Below the pieces are notes generated by a model, which saw only the letters and a program-made list of their open reading frames with translations, made no database searches and was not told where the DNA came from. Positions 9,191 through 18,706 of a DNA stretch of 63,139 bases are shown here, piece after piece (the first letter of the stretch is position 1; each line of letters opens with the position of its first letter). A program made the position numbers and the translations under genes. This DNA comes from an uncultured Clostridia bacterium (GTDB lineage: Bacteria > Bacillota > Clostridia > TANB77 > CAG-508): NCBI GenBank assembly GCA_948502395.1, contig CAOPES010000010.1, positions 1-63,139 on the forward strand. The letters are read 5' to 3'.

Positions 9191-10610
9191 TTAAAAATGT
9201 TTTCCTTTTCTACGTTTTTTATTTTTTGGCATTTCATCTTCATATTCTTCTACATATGATTTTCCAAATACTTCGTCTAATTTTGGTTTATCATTAACAG
9301 GTTGCATATCTTCTTTGATACTGTCATCTGTGTTTACTTCATTATGTTCAAAATAATCATTCTCATATTGTTCTTCGTCATATTCTACGCCAAATTCATT
9401 TTCGAATTTTCTTCTTCTTTTAATTAGTATACAAGATACTACAATTATAACTATTACAGCAATTGCACCTGTTGCTACTGCTACAATTAGCCACTTAGTT
9501 TCTTCATTCTTCTTATCATTATTTTGCTCTTTTTCTTCTTGCATTGCCATTACTTTTTTTACAGTTATTTTATATTCTACTTTTTCTTCTGTTTCTTCGT
9601 CTGTGACTGTTATTGTAATTACATTCTCTCCTTCTTTTAGGTCTTCATTTCCTGTTATTTCTATTTTTGCGTTTTCTCTGTTTGCAATTGCTTTTAAAGG
9701 AATTTCAGTTAAATCTTCTTTTAATTCTATTGTATATTCATATATGTCTGTTTTAAATTCTGGGTTTAAGTATATTTCATATTCTTCATCTATTGCTATT
9801 GATAACAATCCTAATTCTTCTTGTTCTGGATTTTCTTCTGGATTTTCTGTTCCTGTTTGTTCATCGTTTTCACCTTCTTGGTTACCTTCATCGATTACAT
9901 TTGGTGTTACTTCGTCATCTTTTCCTGCTTGCCTTGCTACATATATTGTGTATGTATTTGTTGTTTTACCATCTGGCGCTGTTACTGTTACTTTTATTGG
10001 ATTTGTTCCCACTTGTAAGTTATTGTATGGCCCACTTACAGAGTATTTTGCTCCTGGTGCTTGCACTTTTGCATATACTTGTACTGATGTTACGTTGTTT
10101 GGTACTGTTACATTGTATTTTGTTGTTCCTGCTTTAAACCCTGTAAAATCGTTTGGTGTTATTCCTAAGTTTGATAGTTTTGCATTGCTTGATGCTGTAT
10201 TATTTGAAGAACTTCCACCATCTCCCGAGTTGTTGTTTGTCACATTTATTGTTTTGGGCTCGAAGCTTCTTACTGTACTTCCATTCTCATCTGTTACTGA
10301 CCCTGTTAAAGTAATTGTTTTATTTCCTATTGAGTTTGGAATATATATTCCTGAAAGTGAAATATTCTTGTTTGAAACACTGTCTAAATCATTTCCTGTC
10401 GCTATGACTTTTCCGGTCTACAGATAAAGTTAAATTCCATTGTGCTCCTATTCCAGATACAGATATTGTTATTGGTTTATTAACATCACTATTAGCATTA
10501 CACGAAATATTTGCGCTTGCAGCCTTCACTTCATTATCTTTTACTATTATTAATATTATCATTAAAATTAATATATAAATTATTCTTTTAATTATATTCT
10601 TTATATTCAT
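9191..10610 (-). CDS. Secreted membrane-anchored cadherin-like beta-sandwich protein, +1 frameshift at CGG
   Basis: Surface protein of unknown role. The N-terminal signal peptide (MNIKNIIKRIIYILILMIIL) leads to an Ig-like region. A cadherin-like beta-sandwich of the PF12733 type follows (LSNLGITPNDFTGFKAGTTKY and YNVTVPNNVTSVQV), then a second related domain (LLSIAIDEEYEIYLNPEF), an acidic linker, one membrane helix (IVAVATGAIAVIVIIVVSCI) and a charged cytoplasmic tail. The zero frame from 10610 ends after 73 residues. Skipping the C at 10415 turns VDRKSHS into VDGKVIATGND and runs without a break into the frame ending at 9191, giving about 472 residues. It starts 12 bases after the glucosaminidase-dockerin gene, so the two are probably one operon. 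A binding role for that partner is inference only. Confidence 0.75.
10413..10415 (-). other. CGG +1 frameshift site in the cadherin-like gene
   Basis: Coding strand reads GTA GAC CGG AAA AGT. Dropping C at 10415 gives GAC GGA AAA GTC, and the signal-peptide part fuses to the cadherin-like part. The zero frame stops nine codons after GAC. Confidence 0.75.
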
Positions 10611-10622
10611 TTTTCCCTCTTT

Positions 10623-12335
10623 CTATATATTTATATTACCAATTCCTAAAATAAATCTTTTTAGTACTAAAGTATCTCCTGTATCAGTATATGAATCTTT
10701 ATTAACATCCATAGCTTTTCTATGTTCTCTATCAATAGTCTTTAATCCTAATACTACTTGCTTAGCTATTAAAGTATCTCCTGTATCAATATAGCCATCT
10801 CCATTAATATCTCCCAATTTTGCTACAGTATATATTTTATTATCAATATTTATAATATCTGTTGTTGCTAAATTCTGTTCATTAGATATGGCTACACCAT
10901 TATTTTTTGTAGCTGAAATAACATTATGGTTTGCCTTAATATCATTCAATTTTATTCCTGGCTCAGCTATTATATATGAACCATCTATTACAAAATTGTT
11001 TTTACCTGTTACTGGTGGGTTAGGCTTTGTTTGCTCTCCCCCTGGTTGATTTGGTACTTGATAAATATCTGTTTTTGTATTAACAGGTGTCAAATAATCA
11101 TTCGTAACATAGCCTTCTCTACCATTTACTCTAACCCTAGACCAACCGCTATTATTTTCATTGTAATTTAACATCAATACTGGTGTATTTCTTTTTAAAT
11201 ATTCTATTGTTGTGGCTGATGAGCTATACCCGTTTCTTATTGCAACACTATAATAATTAGAACTTATAAAATATAGTGTTCCATCATTTGTCGTCAAACT
11301 GCTTGGTAGTTTTACATATGTAGGCATATTTTTGTATACTGGAATTACAAATGTCAATTCATTATTTAACCAACCATTGTTTAAGTACTCGTCAAATAAC
11401 ATTTTTGCTTGATTTGTTGGGTCTTGAATATTTGTCATATATTGATGCCAATATAACCCTGTTGAGTTATCTGCTATTACATCAAATTTGAATGTATATT
11501 TTGTATTTTGTCCTACTTTTACATATGAATTTGCTATTAATTTTGCTCCTTCTATTAGTGCTGTTCTTGGTGAGTTCCATCCAGCTCTTGATGCATATGC
11601 TAGTCCCCTTTGTATATTTCCTTCTCCGTCTGATGCTCCATAGTTGAAGAAATTGTATGTATTTGGATATGTTGCATCTCTACCATTTATCATACTTGGC
11701 AATTCTTTTCCCTTGCCTAACTCTTGAAATATTTTTACCGTTATGCTTAATGCGTTTTCTCCTGATGCCTGTGCTGCATCATATATCATTTGTGCATATG
11801 ATACTCCATTTACACTTCCTGCTAGGTATGTTCCTTGTACTGCATTTTGTATCTGTTCAATTGGTATTACTGTTTGATTTGATAGGTCTAAAAATTGGAA
11901 TATTGTTGTTTCTGTTAAGAAGTTTCTAGGGTCTAAATAATAATTTACTATTCTTCTTGATGCACAATAATATCCTTTATCTCCTTGGCTACCACAAGGA
12001 CATAGCCATGCTCCATTGCTTTCGTGAATTGTATTTCTTAGGCATTTATTTTCATTATTCGCACTTGTTAAGTCATTCCAATCTATGTCTGTATAAAATG
12101 GCTTGAATTTCCAATTTGTATGTCCTGTGTCTTCTATTAATTTGTTTAACATTATTTTATAGCTTTCTGGAAATGCATCTATTCCATTATTGTTGTTGCT
12201 GTTTGCATTTATTGTTACTTGATTGTATGTCGATGCTTGTACTTTATTTGGTATTAAAAAGACTATTAGATTAAATATTGTTATTGATATTAATATTATT
12301 ATGATTGCGTTTTTTAAGAATATTTTTTCTTTCAT
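10623..12335 (-). CDS. Secreted glucosaminidase-like wall hydrolase with SH3 and dockerin domains
   Basis: Probable peptidoglycan N-acetylglucosaminidase exported by a signal anchor (IIIILISITIFNLIVFLI). The region of about residues 60-375 resembles the glucosaminidase domain of the lectin protein at 20582-24007, sharing YLDPRNFL / YMDPRNSL and HQYMTNIQ / HQYMQNIR. An SH3b-like segment follows (TPVLMLNYNENNSGWSRVRV and GREGYVTNDYL). The C-terminus is a type I dockerin: two calcium-loop repeats, GDINGDGYIDTGDTLIAKQ and DVNKDSYTDTGDTLVLKRF. Dockerins normally dock to cohesins; none is recognisable nearby. The start has a nearby GGAGG-like site. Domain calls are from motifs; the exact hydrolase family is less sure. 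Confidence 0.8.
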   Translation of the reverse strand: MKEKIFLKNAIIIILISITIFNLIVFLIPNKVQASTYNQVTINANSNNNNGIDAFPESYKIMLNKLIEDTGHTNWKFKPFYTDIDWNDLTSANNENKCLRNTIHESNGAWLCPCGSQGDKGYYCASRRIVNYYLDPRNFLTETTIFQFLDLSNQTVIPIEQIQNAVQGTYLAGSVNGVSYAQMIYDAAQASGENALSITVKIFQELGKGKELPSMINGRDATYPNTYNFFNYGASDGEGNIQRGLAYASRAGWNSPRTALIEGAKLIANSYVKVGQNTKYTFKFDVIADNSTGLYWHQYMTNIQDPTNQAKMLFDEYLNNGWLNNELTFVIPVYKNMPTYVKLPSSLTTNDGTLYFISSNYYSVAIRNGYSSSATTIEYLKRNTPVLMLNYNENNSGWSRVRVNGREGYVTNDYLTPVNTKTDIYQVPNQPGGEQTKPNPPVTGKNNFVIDGSYIIAEPGIKLNDIKANHNVISATKNNGVAISNEQNLATTDIINIDNKIYTVAKLGDINGDGYIDTGDTLIAKQVVLGLKTIDREHRKAMDVNKDSYTDTGDTLVLKRFILGIGNINI

Positions 12336-12553
12336 CTTTTGCCTCCTAATTTATTTCTTTTGTTACATAATTCGTCTCATTTTACAATTTTAGTATATCA
12401 TTACAAGTCGAAATTGGCAACATTTATCTCATTTGTAATATAATTGTAATAATATTACACTATTATGTAATTTTTAATATACTTCTTCCCCATTTTATAT
12501 ATTTGTGATATTATTTTAGTATGTTATTAATTTAATAGAAAGGAGGTGTAACT

Positions 12554-13468
12554 ATGGAAGAAAAGAAACGTGTAACAATAAGTTTAGGCACAGCTATATG
12601 TATGGTTATAATCTTTTTATTAGTAATAGCTCTTATTCTTTTAAGTATATATACTTATGCTCTAAAAAATACTAATACACAAAAAAGCAATATATCTAGC
12701 AATACTGATGTTGCTGATGCTTCACAATCTGCTACTGTTGATACTTCTAAGGATGAAGTTACAAAACCTGTTGAAAATGTTGGAACAGAATTGAATATTA
12801 ATGATAGTATTGTTAAGACTTTAACTCATAAGATAGCTTTTAATACAAATGCTAGAGCTAGTATTTATAAAGTTGGAAGTTTTAATTCAACTACTATTCC
12901 TAATGATTTGATGTTAAAATTAGGTTGGGATAGTATTGAAAATAAACCACAAATAACTGGTAATAATCCGCTTCCTAACGAAACAATAACAAAAAACTCA
13001 ATGAGCCAAAGTATTGCAAGTATTTTCGGTTCTACTGTAACTTATACTGATGCTTCTTTTACAGTTGTTGATGTTGAAACTTTTCATGGATATCGTGGAA
13101 TGTTTGGTTCTACTGTAAATTATTCTAATAATGCATATTCAATAGAACTTTTCCAAGGTGGTGGCGGTGATTGTCCATTTATCCACGAACAAGTTACTAA
13201 AGCTTTGAAATATAATAATAAAATAGAAGTTTATGTAAAAACTGCTTTTGTAGATACTAAATATGTTGAAAGTTCAGATAGTTTTGAATATATTCTTTAT
13301 AAAGATTTTAATTTTGCTACAAATACTTTTAATAATCAATTGTCAAAAATTGCTGCAACTCAAAAAATGCCAGAATTATCAAGTGATTTTAATACATATG
13401 TATACACATTTGATTTAGATAGTTCTAATGGAAACTACTATTTAAGTGGATTTAATATGGCAAAATAA
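12554..13468 (+). CDS. Membrane-anchored extracellular protein of unknown function
   Basis: I do not recognise this family. A charged start (MEEKKRVTI) is followed by one strong membrane helix (AICMVIIFLLVIALILLSIY) at about residues 14-35. Next come a Ser/Thr/Asn-rich linker to about residue 75 and a globular domain of about 225 residues with regular beta-like patterning and the motif FQGGGGDCPFIHEQVTKAL. This topology places the domain outside the cell. AAAGGAGGTG precedes the ATG. It stands alone between a divergent wall-hydrolase gene and a terminator, so its context only suggests an envelope role. Confidence 0.8.
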   Translation: MEEKKRVTISLGTAICMVIIFLLVIALILLSIYTYALKNTNTQKSNISSNTDVADASQSATVDTSKDEVTKPVENVGTELNINDSIVKTLTHKIAFNTNARASIYKVGSFNSTTIPNDLMLKLGWDSIENKPQITGNNPLPNETITKNSMSQSIASIFGSTVTYTDASFTVVDVETFHGYRGMFGSTVNYSNNAYSIELFQGGGGDCPFIHEQVTKALKYNNKIEVYVKTAFVDTKYVESSDSFEYILYKDFNFATNTFNNQLSKIAATQKMPELSSDFNTYVYTFDLDSSNGNYYLSGFNMAK

Positions 13469-13481
13469 ATATTTAAACAAT

Positions 13482-13509
13482 AAAAGAGCTAAAATATTTT
13501 GGCTCTTTT
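13482..13509 (+). terminator. Terminator after the unknown membrane-anchored gene
   Basis: AAAAGAGC / GCTCTTTT stem with an AT-rich loop and a T4 tail, 14 bases after the stop codon. Confidence 0.7.
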
Positions 13510-13534
13510 GTTATTTTTAATGTATACAAAATTC

Positions 13535-13563
13535 TTGACTTTTTATAAAAAACTATGTATAAT
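13535..13563 (+). promoter_or_regulatory. Strong sigma-A promoter with no gene behind it
   Basis: TTGACT (13535-13540), a 17-base spacer and a perfect TATAAT (13558-13563). No reading frame with a ribosome site follows. The predicted start is near 13570, at the head of a structured segment. Confidence 0.75.
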
Positions 13564-13569
13564 AAAAAT

Positions 13570-13655
13570 AGAAAATAAGAAACCACAGAGTGGTTGCCAA
13601 AGTTTGTTTAAAAATAAACCATTTCACTTGGCATAGCAGAATGGTTTATTTTTTA
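13570..13655 (+). ncRNA. Candidate small RNA ending in a terminator hairpin
   Basis: The segment holds a small CCAC-AGA-GTGG hairpin, a possible TGCCAA / TTGGCA pairing and a final AATAAACCATT / AATGGTTTATT stem followed by a T run. With the promoter upstream this makes a complete transcription unit of about 85 bases. I do not recognise it as a known riboswitch or RNA family. The next genes are on the opposite strand, so it is unlikely to be a leader. Confidence 0.55.
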
Positions 13656-13712
13656 TGCCTTATGTAGTAAACTATTTTGTCTAGCGAACATTTAAAATTT
13701 TTAATATTTTTA

Positions 13713-13769
13713 TAAGGTCTGTCCCCAATGGCAAAAAATTGCCAAAAAGGTCCGTCCCTGTTGGCAAAA
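13713..13769. repeat. GGGGAC-family repeat, copy D (tandem units)
   Basis: Two direct units carry GGTCTGTCCCC and GGTCCGTCCC, linked by an inner TGGCAAAAAATTGCCA palindrome. It lies between the small RNA candidate and the end of rfbB. Confidence 0.7.
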
Positions 13770-13795
13770 TAGAAAAAGCGCCTAAGCGCTTTTTC

Positions 13796-14764
13796 TTAAT
13801 TTAACCATTCTGGATTTTCTAAATACCAATCAATTGTTTTAACAATTCCATCTTCAAACTTTGTTTTTGGAAGCCAGCCTAATTCTTTGCTAATTTTAGT
13901 TGGGTCAATAGCATATCTATAATCATGACCTTTTCTATCTTCTACGTGTTCAATTAAATCTTCTGATTTTCCTAATCTTTGTAAAATTAGTTTTACTATT
14001 TCGATATTTCTTTTTTCATTATGTCCACCAATGCAATATCTTTCTCCTGAAACTCCATTGTGGAATACTAAGTCGATTGCTTCGCAGTGATCTTCTACAT
14101 ATAGCCAGTCTCTAATGTTTAATCCTTCACCATATACTGGTAGTTTTTCATCTTTTAGAGCTAGTTTAATCATATGTGGTATTAATTTTTCGTTGTGTTG
14201 GTATGGTCCATAGTTGTTTGAACAGTTTGTTACATTTACATTCATTTTATATGTTTCTTTATATGCAAGTGCAATTAAGTCTGAACTTGCTTTTGATGAT
14301 GAATATGGGCTACTTGGTTTTATTGGTGATTTTTCTGTAAAGTATCCATCTTCTTTTAATGAACCAAATACTTCATCTGTTGATATGTGTACAAATTTGT
14401 TTGGACTTCCTTCTCCCCATACTTGTTTTGCTGCTTCTAATAGTGTATGTGTTCCTATTACATTTGTTTGTGTAAATACAAATGGATTTTTTATGCTGTT
14501 GTCAACGTGTGATTCTGCTGCAAAGTGAATTACTCCATTGATATCATATTTTTTGAATAAGTCTAATACAAATTCAAAGTCGCATATGTCTCCTTGTACA
14601 AATGTTATTTTATCCATTACTTTTTTTAGGTTGTCCATATTTCCTGCATATGTTAATTTGTCTAATACAACTACATTGTAGTCTGGGTGTTTGTTTACAA
14701 AATATTCTGCAAAGTTTGCTCCTATGAAGCCTGCTGCTCCTGTTACTAATACATTTTTACTCAT
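13796..14764 (-). CDS. rfbB: dTDP-glucose 4,6-dehydratase RmlB
   Basis: Second enzyme of dTDP-L-rhamnose synthesis. An extended SDR with NAD motif TGAAGFIGANF at residue 7 onward, the family feature HFAAESHVDNSI, catalytic Tyr-Lys in PYSSSKASSD and active-site STDEVFGSL. At 322 residues it is slightly short but complete. A ribosome site (AAGGAAAAG) precedes the ATG. It is last in the rfbDACB operon; the rhamnose feeds the neighbouring surface-glycan locus. Confidence 0.95.
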   Translation of the reverse strand: MSKNVLVTGAAGFIGANFAEYFVNKHPDYNVVVLDKLTYAGNMDNLKKVMDKITFVQGDICDFEFVLDLFKKYDINGVIHFAAESHVDNSIKNPFVFTQTNVIGTHTLLEAAKQVWGEGSPNKFVHISTDEVFGSLKEDGYFTEKSPIKPSSPYSSSKASSDLIALAYKETYKMNVNVTNCSNNYGPYQHNEKLIPHMIKLALKDEKLPVYGEGLNIRDWLYVEDHCEAIDLVFHNGVSGERYCIGGHNEKRNIEIVKLILQRLGKSEDLIEHVEDRKGHDYRYAIDPTKISKELGWLPKTKFEDGIVKTIDWYLENPEWLN

Positions 14765-14780
14765 TTTTACTTTTCCTTCC

Positions 14781-15362
14781 TTATTTTAAATTTTCGAATA
14801 AATTTGTTTCTCTTAATTCCGCCAATGATGGCCATTTTGCATCTTTTTCAGATGTCAATAAGTCTTCAATTTTCATATCTCCCATAGGCCAATCAATTGC
14901 AACATCTTTATCATTCCAAGCAAGTCCACCTTCTGCTTCATGATTATAAACATCATCACATTTATAAGTAAATTCTGCTTCATCTGATAATACTAAAAAT
15001 CCATGTGCAAAACCTCTTGGTATCATAAACATTTTCTTGTTTTCTTCTGAAAGTATAACACCTTCCCATTTTCCATATGTTTGGCTTCCTGGTCTTAGGT
15101 CTACTGCTACATCAAAAACTTCACCTTTTATTACTCTTACTAATTTTGCTTGAGTATTTTCTTTTTGAAAGTGTAGCCCCCTTAATACTCCTTTTTTAGA
15201 TTTTGATTGATTATCTTGTACAAATTCATAGTTTAGTCCTAGTTCTTCAAAATCTGGCTTGCTGTATGTTTCCATGAAATATCCTCTGTTGTCTCCAAAT
15301 ACTGTTGGCTCTATTATACATACTCCTTCAATTGATGTATCTATTCTTTTAAATTTTCCCAT
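14781..15362 (-). CDS. rfbC: dTDP-4-dehydrorhamnose 3,5-epimerase RmlC
   Basis: Third step of dTDP-L-rhamnose synthesis. The cupin core shows GVLRGLHFQ (catalytic His), LVRVIKGEVFDVAVDLR, FMIPRGFAHGFLVLS and the C-terminal LAWNDKDVAIDWP. At 193 residues it is of normal size. AAAGGGAGA precedes the ATG. It lies 16 bases upstream of rfbB and 21 downstream of rfbA, within one operon. Confidence 0.95.
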   Translation of the reverse strand: MGKFKRIDTSIEGVCIIEPTVFGDNRGYFMETYSKPDFEELGLNYEFVQDNQSKSKKGVLRGLHFQKENTQAKLVRVIKGEVFDVAVDLRPGSQTYGKWEGVILSEENKKMFMIPRGFAHGFLVLSDEAEFTYKCDDVYNHEAEGGLAWNDKDVAIDWPMGDMKIEDLLTSEKDAKWPSLAELRETNLFENLK

Positions 15363-15383
15363 TTTTATCTCCCTTTCTAAAAT

Positions 15384-16271
15384 TTATTCTTCTCCAAATC
15401 CATTTGTTGCTAAATCTTTTAAGTATTTTCCATATTCGGTTTTCATATATATTTTAGATAATTCTAGTAATTGTTCACTTGTTATCCAACCTTGTTTATA
15501 TGCTATTTCTTCTGGACAACATACTTGAATTCCTTGTCTCTTTTCAATTGTTTGTACAAAACTTGCTGTTTCTATTAAGGCATCGTGTGTTCCTGTATCA
15601 AACCAAGCCATTCCACTTCCTAGTTTTTCTACTTTTAGTTTTCCCATTTTCATATATTCGTCATTTACTGATGTTATTTCAAGTTCCCCTCTTGCTGAAG
15701 GTTTTATTGTTTTTGCTATTTCTATTACATCATTTGTGTAGAAGTATAGTCCTGGAACTGCATAGTTTGATTTTGGTTCTTCTGGTTTTTCTTCAATTGA
15801 TACTGCGTTTCCTTGTTTGTCTATTTCTACTACTCCATATCTTCTTGGGTCTTTTACATAGTATCCAAATATTGTTGCTTCTTCTCTTGCATTTGCTCTT
15901 TTTAATATTTCTGGTAGATGTGAACCATAGAACATATTGTCTCCTAATATCATTGCAACATCGTCATCACCTATAAAGTCTTCTCCAATTATAAATGCTT
16001 CTGCAAGTCCATTTGGCTTTTCTTGAACTTTATATTCAAATTTCATTCCCCATTTTGAACCATCACCTAATAGTGCTTGGAAGGTTACTACATCTCTTGG
16101 TGTTGATATTATTAATATTTCTTTTATTCCAGCTTCCATTAGAACTGATATTGGATAATATATCATTGGTTTGTCATATACTGGCATTATTTGTTTTGAT
16201 ATTGCTATTGTTAGTGGATATAATCTTGTTCCACTTCCACCTGCTAATACTATTCCTTTTCTGTTTTTCAT
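15384..16271 (-). CDS. rfbA: Glucose-1-phosphate thymidylyltransferase RmlA
   Basis: First step of dTDP-L-rhamnose synthesis, joining dTTP and glucose-1-phosphate. The nucleotidyltransferase signature GIVLAGGSGTRLYPLT is at residues 5-20, with VYDKPMIYYPISVLMEAGI, MILGDNMFYG and EEKPEEPKSNYAVPGLYFY. Length 295 residues is typical. The start codon directly follows the rfbD stop without a gap, indicating coupled translation. Confidence 0.96.
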   Translation of the reverse strand: MKNRKGIVLAGGSGTRLYPLTIAISKQIMPVYDKPMIYYPISVLMEAGIKEILIISTPRDVVTFQALLGDGSKWGMKFEYKVQEKPNGLAEAFIIGEDFIGDDDVAMILGDNMFYGSHLPEILKRANAREEATIFGYYVKDPRRYGVVEIDKQGNAVSIEEKPEEPKSNYAVPGLYFYTNDVIEIAKTIKPSARGELEITSVNDEYMKMGKLKVEKLGSGMAWFDTGTHDALIETASFVQTIEKRQGIQVCCPEEIAYKQGWITSEQLLELSKIYMKTEYGKYLKDLATNGFGEE

Positions 16272-17141
16272 TTATTGTTCAGCCCTTTCTTCTTCTAAAT
16301 ATCTATCTAATCCATCTTCCCAATTTGGAACTTCAATTCCTTGTGCTAGCAATTTGTCCTTTGACAATTGTGAGTTAAATGGTCTTTTGGCTTGTGTTAT
16401 TTTCATCATTTCTATATATTCTTCTGTTGTTACTGGGTTTACTTTACATTGAATGTTTTGTTTTTCAAGTATTGCTTTTGTAAAGTCATACCAAGTTGTA
16501 TATCCTTGATTTGTTGCATGATATACTCCATATGGTATTTTCTTTTCTATTGCTTGATATATTATTTCTGTTAAGTCTTTTGCATATGTTGGGCTTCCAT
16601 GTTGGTCAGCTACTACATTTATTTCATCTCTGCTAGAGCCTAATTTTGTCATTGTTTTTACAAAGTTGTTTCCTCCTATTCCATATAGCCATGCTGTTCT
16701 AAATATATAGTATTCGTCCATATTTTTTTCTATGCCTTCTTCTCCGTGTAGTTTTGTTATTCCATATGCTGTTACTGGTGCTTTTTCGTCATCTTCTTTA
16801 TAATCTTTTGAAACTTCTAAGTCTCCACCAAAAACATAGTCTGTTGAAATATGTACTAGTTTTGCTCCTACTTTTTTTGCAGATTTTGCTAAGTTTGCTG
16901 GTCCGTCTCCATTTATTTTTTCTACTATTTCTCCTGCTACTTCTGCTTTATCTACTGCTGTAAACGCTGCACAGTTTATTATGTATTCTGGTTTTGTCTC
17001 TTCTACAAATTTTTCTACTGCTTCTTCGTTTGTTATATCTAAGTCTGCAACGTCTGTGCATATTAATTCGTTTTCTTTTTCAAATTTTTCTTTTACTTCT
17101 TTTGCAAGCATTCCGTTTGCACCTGTTATTAATATTTTCAT
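16272..17141 (-). CDS. rfbD: dTDP-4-dehydrorhamnose reductase RmlD
   Basis: Last step of dTDP-L-rhamnose synthesis. NADPH motif TGANGMLAKEV, HISTDYVFGG and the catalytic YGITKLHGEE (Tyr-Lys) are present. The ATG at 17141 (MKILITG) carries GAAAGGAAG about ten bases upstream and matches family starts; the in-frame extension to 17159 is ignored. About 289 residues. First gene of the rfbDACB operon. Confidence 0.94.
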   Translation of the reverse strand: MKILITGANGMLAKEVKEKFEKENELICTDVADLDITNEEAVEKFVEETKPEYIINCAAFTAVDKAEVAGEIVEKINGDGPANLAKSAKKVGAKLVHISTDYVFGGDLEVSKDYKEDDEKAPVTAYGITKLHGEEGIEKNMDEYYIFRTAWLYGIGGNNFVKTMTKLGSSRDEINVVADQHGSPTYAKDLTEIIYQAIEKKIPYGVYHATNQGYTTWYDFTKAILEKQNIQCKVNPVTTEEYIEMMKITQAKRPFNSQLSKDKLLAQGIEVPNWEDGLDRYLEEERAEQ

Positions 17142-17189
17142 TGTTACACTTCCTTTCAAATTTTACGCTCCTATCATATCATTTAAATT

Positions 17190-17220
17190 AAAAAAGTACA
17201 AGGGGTTTCTTGTACTTTTT
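17190..17220. terminator. Strong bidirectional terminator between the glycan locus and rfb operon
   Basis: A perfect 12-bp stem (AAAAAGTACAAG / CTTGTACTTTTT) with a six-base loop. On the minus strand it ends the transcript of the 17231-18697 gene. Confidence 0.85.
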
Positions 17221-17230
17221 CTAAGCAATT

Positions 17231-18697
17231 TTAAAATATACATAAATGTAAAATATCATTTTCAAACTTTAACTGTTCTTTATCAAAATAATCCCAATCA
17301 TTTTGAGCAAAAAATTTCTCATATTCCACATTCTTTTCTGATATTTGCCAATATCTCTTATTATTAGAAATATAATTTAATATATCCAAAATTCTTCCAT
17401 CAATAGCAATTACTTTTTCATTTATTTGTCCATAATGCTTCAACTTAGGATAATATCTTTTTACTTCTTTATCTGAATACAATACTACTTTATCAACTGT
17501 ATTCTGAGTTTCTTTTTCATATTGTTCTATGCATTCTTTAATTCTATTAGCTGTATTTAAATCTAACTCATTTATTTTATAGTGATCTATAATTGTAATT
17601 TGCATATATATAAATTCTATCAATATAATTAAAGTTGTTATTCCATATATTATGTTTTTAGTTATTTTGTCAAAGCTAATTTCTGAAACCATATATAATA
17701 ATATAGTTCCTATTATTCCACCATATGGTATACTAGACCTTGCTAATATTTGCACTGAGCTTGTTTCTAGTACAAGTTGTGGAACTAATGTTATAATTAA
17801 TGTCGCTAAATAGATATATACAACTGCAAGTATATGTTTAATTTGCTTGTTTTTATACGAATATATACAAGTAATGGCAAATAAAGAAATCAGCCCTATT
17901 ATAATTGAAAATTTAGGTAATGTTCCAAAATTATCTATTAACAATTGTGGTAATTTTTTTAGAATTACTTTTCCATTTTCTATTAAATTAATATGTTCTG
18001 CTATTCTAACAGATGTAAAAAATAGTTTTACACATATAAAATTAATTCCATATCCTAATAAAAATGGTATTGAAATTATTACATTATTTAATATAAATTG
18101 TTTTATATTTTTTGAATATTTAATAGCAAATACAAATGCAAATGCTAAATACATTAATGTTGCCCCTTGGTAACAAAATGCTGATATTAGAATACATAAA
18201 GTAGTCTTAATTATTTCTATTATTTTCCTATTTTCAAAGTAATTTAACATTTTTTCTGCTGCAAAAATTGCAAAGAAAAGTGACATTACCATACAGCCTT
18301 TTTCTAGGTATAAAAATAGCTCAATAACAAATGGATTTAATGTTATCAAAATAGATATTATCAGTACTACTACATCTTTTCTCCAATTTTTCTTTATTAG
18401 TTTTTCTACAATATTTTGTGTTTTATATAAACTTAGTATCATAAAAATTATAGCCATAGCATAGCTTACAAAATATGTTTGATTTAAATTAAATTTTAAT
18501 ACTGATACTATTTTCCACCAAATTGCTACTATATATCTTCCTAATGTTAAAAAGTGATTAAATTCAACACTATAATCATTTACATACATTCTGAATGTGC
18601 ATCTTGAATATTCTACTTTGAATAATCCTATAAAAAATATTAAAGTGACTATTGTGGCTAATATTATTTTTTTATGTTTTATAATTTTTTCTTTCAT
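17231..18697 (-). CDS. Polytopic membrane protein resembling GtrII-type glucosyltransferases
   Basis: About ten hydrophobic segments spread over the first 370 residues, then a soluble tail of about 110 residues. The start (FKVEYSRCTFRMYVNDYSVEFNHF, split here as two parts of a loop after helix 1) and GRYIVAIWW resemble the Glucos_trans_II family, which transfers lipid-linked sugars to surface glycans on the outside of the membrane. The assignment rests on overall pattern and context, not on a catalytic motif. It is nine bases after the preceding membrane-protein gene and is last in the locus. Confidence 0.65.
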   Translation of the reverse strand: MKEKIIKHKKIILATIVTLIFFIGLFKVEYSRCTFRMYVNDYSVEFNHFLTLGRYIVAIWWKIVSVLKFNLNQTYFVSYAMAIIFMILSLYKTQNIVEKLIKKNWRKDVVVLIISILITLNPFVIELFLYLEKGCMVMSLFFAIFAAEKMLNYFENRKIIEIIKTTLCILISAFCYQGATLMYLAFAFVFAIKYSKNIKQFILNNVIISIPFLLGYGINFICVKLFFTSVRIAEHINLIENGKVILKKLPQLLIDNFGTLPKFSIIIGLISLFAITCIYSYKNKQIKHILAVVYIYLATLIITLVPQLVLETSSVQILARSSIPYGGIIGTILLYMVSEISFDKITKNIIYGITTLIILIEFIYMQITIIDHYKINELDLNTANRIKECIEQYEKETQNTVDKVVLYSDKEVKRYYPKLKHYGQINEKVIAIDGRILDILNYISNNKRYWQISEKNVEYEKFFAQNDWDYFDKEQLKFENDILHLCIF

Positions 18698-18706
18698 ATC
18701 TTCCTC

